The notes beneath the pieces are model-generated. The model was not told the DNA's origin. It did no database searches and saw only the letters and a program-made list of their open reading frames with translations. From the NCBI GenBank assembly GCA_035310125.1, contig DATGEP010000403.1, forward strand, positions 1-8,092: DNA of 8,092 nucleotides. The letters run 5' to 3'. The DNA is from DATGEP01 sp035310125. GTDB taxonomy: Bacteria; Chloroflexota; Ktedonobacteria; Ktedonobacterales; JADMIN01. Each line of letters begins with the position of its first letter. Position 1 is the first letter of the stretch. The translations under genes were made by a program, and so were the position numbers. Shown here piece after piece: positions 7,404-8,092 of this stretch.

Positions 7404-7418
7404 CCCACCTCCGTAGAA

Positions 7419-7460
7419 GCGTCCGCCGGACGCCCGTTGGTGAGAGAACCCTCCGCCGGA
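7419..7460. repeat. palindrome with a second core copy 30 bp away, possible operator
   Basis: Bases 7419-7433 form a perfect palindrome with 7-bp arms around one central base (GCGTCCG, C, CGGACGC). Its core TCCGCCGGA recurs at 7452-7460, so the centres are 30 bp apart (7426 and 7456), about three helical turns. The second copy ends 11 bases before the -35 of the aminotransferase promoter, a suitable place for a regulator of either divergent gene. No binding protein is known. Confidence 0.4.
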
Positions 7461-7471
7461 AGCCTGCCGCG

Positions 7472-7501
7472 TTGACAGTCGGATGCCAGCGTCCCTATAC
7501 T
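7472..7501 (+). promoter_or_regulatory. sigma-70 promoter for the class V aminotransferase gene
   Basis: TTGACA (7472-7477) is a perfect -35 hexamer. TATACT (7496-7501) matches five of six -10 positions, and the spacer is 18 bases. Transcription would begin near 7508, leaving a leader of about 97 bases before the ATG at 7605. It is the best promoter in the window and is read by the housekeeping sigma factor rather than the neighbouring ECF factor. Confidence 0.7.
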
Positions 7502-7519
7502 TCACAGTGTAAGAGAATG

Positions 7520-7588
7520 CGGTGCGACGACGGGCCGCCACAAGGTCGCGCGCGAGGGTGGGCGCGGTTGAGCGCGTTTTGCGCACCG
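7520..7588 (+). promoter_or_regulatory. structured 5' leader of the aminotransferase transcript
   Basis: CGGTGCG (7520-7526) is perfectly complementary to CGCACCG (7582-7588), giving a 7-bp stem that closes a GC-rich interior and ends directly at the AAAGAGG Shine-Dalgarno sequence (7589-7595). The 3' arm can instead form a short hairpin, GCGC at 7572-7575 with GCGC at 7581-7584, so two mutually exclusive folds exist. It matches no riboswitch class that I recognise, and may be chance pairing in GC-rich DNA. Confidence 0.25.
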
Positions 7589-7604
7589 AAAGAGGCAGTG
7601 CCCC

Positions 7605-8092
7605 ATGGAACAAAACCTTCGCATACCCGGCCCAACGCCCATACCGCCGCAGGTGAGCGCCGCAATGGCCCAGCCGATGATCAATCATCGCGGCCCTGAA
7701 TTTGCCGCCATCCTGTCTCGCGTCACCGAACAGCTGCAACACTTCTTCCAGACGGAGCACCCGGTGCTCGGCTATCCGTCCTCTGGCTCCGGCGCTATGG
7801 AAGCCGCTATTGTCAATTGTTTCTCGCCCGGCGACGCCGTGCTCTCCGTCACTATAGGCGTTTTCGGCAACCGCCTCGCCAAAATCGCGGAGGCATTCGG
7901 CCTGAGCGTGACGCGACTGGAAGCGCCGTGGGGCCAGGCCGCCGATCCCGCCGCCGTGGCCGCGCGGCTCGCGGAGTTGCCCAATGCGCGCGGCGTGCTG
8001 CTGACGCATAACGAAACCTCGACTGGCGTAACCAATGACGTGGGCGCGATTGCCGCCGCCATCCGCGCCCGCCGTCCCGATATCCTTATCCT
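7605..8092 (+). CDS. class V PLP-dependent aminotransferase (serine/alanine-glyoxylate aminotransferase type), 5' part
   Basis: The first 162 codons of a pyridoxal-phosphate enzyme run off the right edge; the family is usually about 360-400 residues, so more than half is missing. The N-terminus RIPGPTPIPPQV (6-17), followed by MINHRGPEF (25-33), is typical of the AGXT/serine-glyoxylate aminotransferase group. SSGSGAMEAA (59-68) is the loop that holds the cofactor phosphate, and LLTHNETSTGVTND (132-145) is the strongly conserved family segment. The catalytic Lys lies beyond the window. Such enzymes transfer an amino group between glyoxylate or a similar keto acid and serine or alanine, in the cytoplasm; in some bacteria they work in serine biosynthesis or breakdown next to phosphoglycerate dehydrogenase. 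The exact substrates cannot be fixed. The ATG at 7605 has AAAGAGG nine bases upstream and a strong promoter at 7472-7501. Confidence 0.92.
   Translation, partial: MEQNLRIPGPTPIPPQVSAAMAQPMINHRGPEFAAILSRVTEQLQHFFQTEHPVLGYPSSGSGAMEAAIVNCFSPGDAVLSVTIGVFGNRLAKIAEAFGLSVTRLEAPWGQAADPAAVAARLAELPNARGVLLTHNETSTGVTNDVGAIAAAIRARRPDILI

Noticed and set aside
7325..7408. Longer N-terminus for the sigma factor starting at 7408.
   Set aside because: The extra 28 residues are Trp/Cys-rich and unlike sigma N-termini, and the ATG at 7324 has a ribosome site.
7419..7470. Possible glycine riboswitch, suggested by GAGAGAACC and GCCGGAAGCC-like segments on the plus strand.
   Set aside because: The conserved core and the closing purine-rich segment do not match, and the stretch lies upstream of the likely transcription start, so it would not be in the leader RNA.
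7359..8009. Minus-strand open frame of 216 codons across the aminotransferase start.
   Set aside because: It is antisense to the conserved aminotransferase motifs and crosses the promoter region; no domain pattern is visible.

Overview
The window is a GC-rich bacterial chromosomal segment with tightly packed genes. Six genes lie on the minus strand and one partial gene lies at the right edge on the plus strand. I saw no RNA genes, CRISPR array, insertion sequence or phage gene. The most likely source is a Chloroflexota bacterium (Ktedonobacteria-like). That is an inference from gene types and protein flavour: an ECF sigma factor paired with a zinc-finger anti-sigma that has a large extracytoplasmic domain, PIG-V-like and PMT-like membrane glycosyltransferases, and a class V glyoxylate aminotransferase. 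I could not test it by search.

Right part (about 6700-8092). A 280-base divergent intergenic region (7325-7604) separates an ECF sigma factor gene, read leftward, from a class V aminotransferase gene, read rightward and cut by the window end. The intergenic region holds a near-consensus sigma-70 promoter for the aminotransferase (TTGACA, 18 bases, TATACT), a roughly 97-base GC-rich leader with a 7-bp long-range stem ending at the Shine-Dalgarno sequence, a perfect 7-bp-arm palindrome with a partial copy 30 bp away, and a weak ECF-like promoter candidate for the sigma gene. The sigma gene overlaps its anti-sigma gene by four bases (ATGA), the usual arrangement for a co-translated sigma/anti-sigma pair.

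Middle part (about 3647-5514). An ABC ATPase and an ABC-2 type permease, also joined by an ATGA overlap, follow the anti-sigma gene after 59 bases. They form a NosFY-like two-component transporter of unknown substrate.

Left part (1-3587). A PIG-V-like polyprenol-dependent mannosyltransferase begins 59 bases after the permease. After a further 123 bases comes a PMT/ArnT-like GT-C glycosyltransferase. The second gene carries a one-base frameshift near 720-730: the reading frame ends at 693, but an open frame with matching protein character continues to base 1 and off the edge.

All six minus-strand genes are co-directional with gaps of at most 123 bases, so one transcript from the sigma promoter is possible. 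A working model is that the sigma/anti-sigma pair senses an envelope signal and tunes an exporter and lipid-linked sugar transfer to surface molecules. The gene order is seen; the functional link is inference. No stretch longer than 300 bases lacks a gene.
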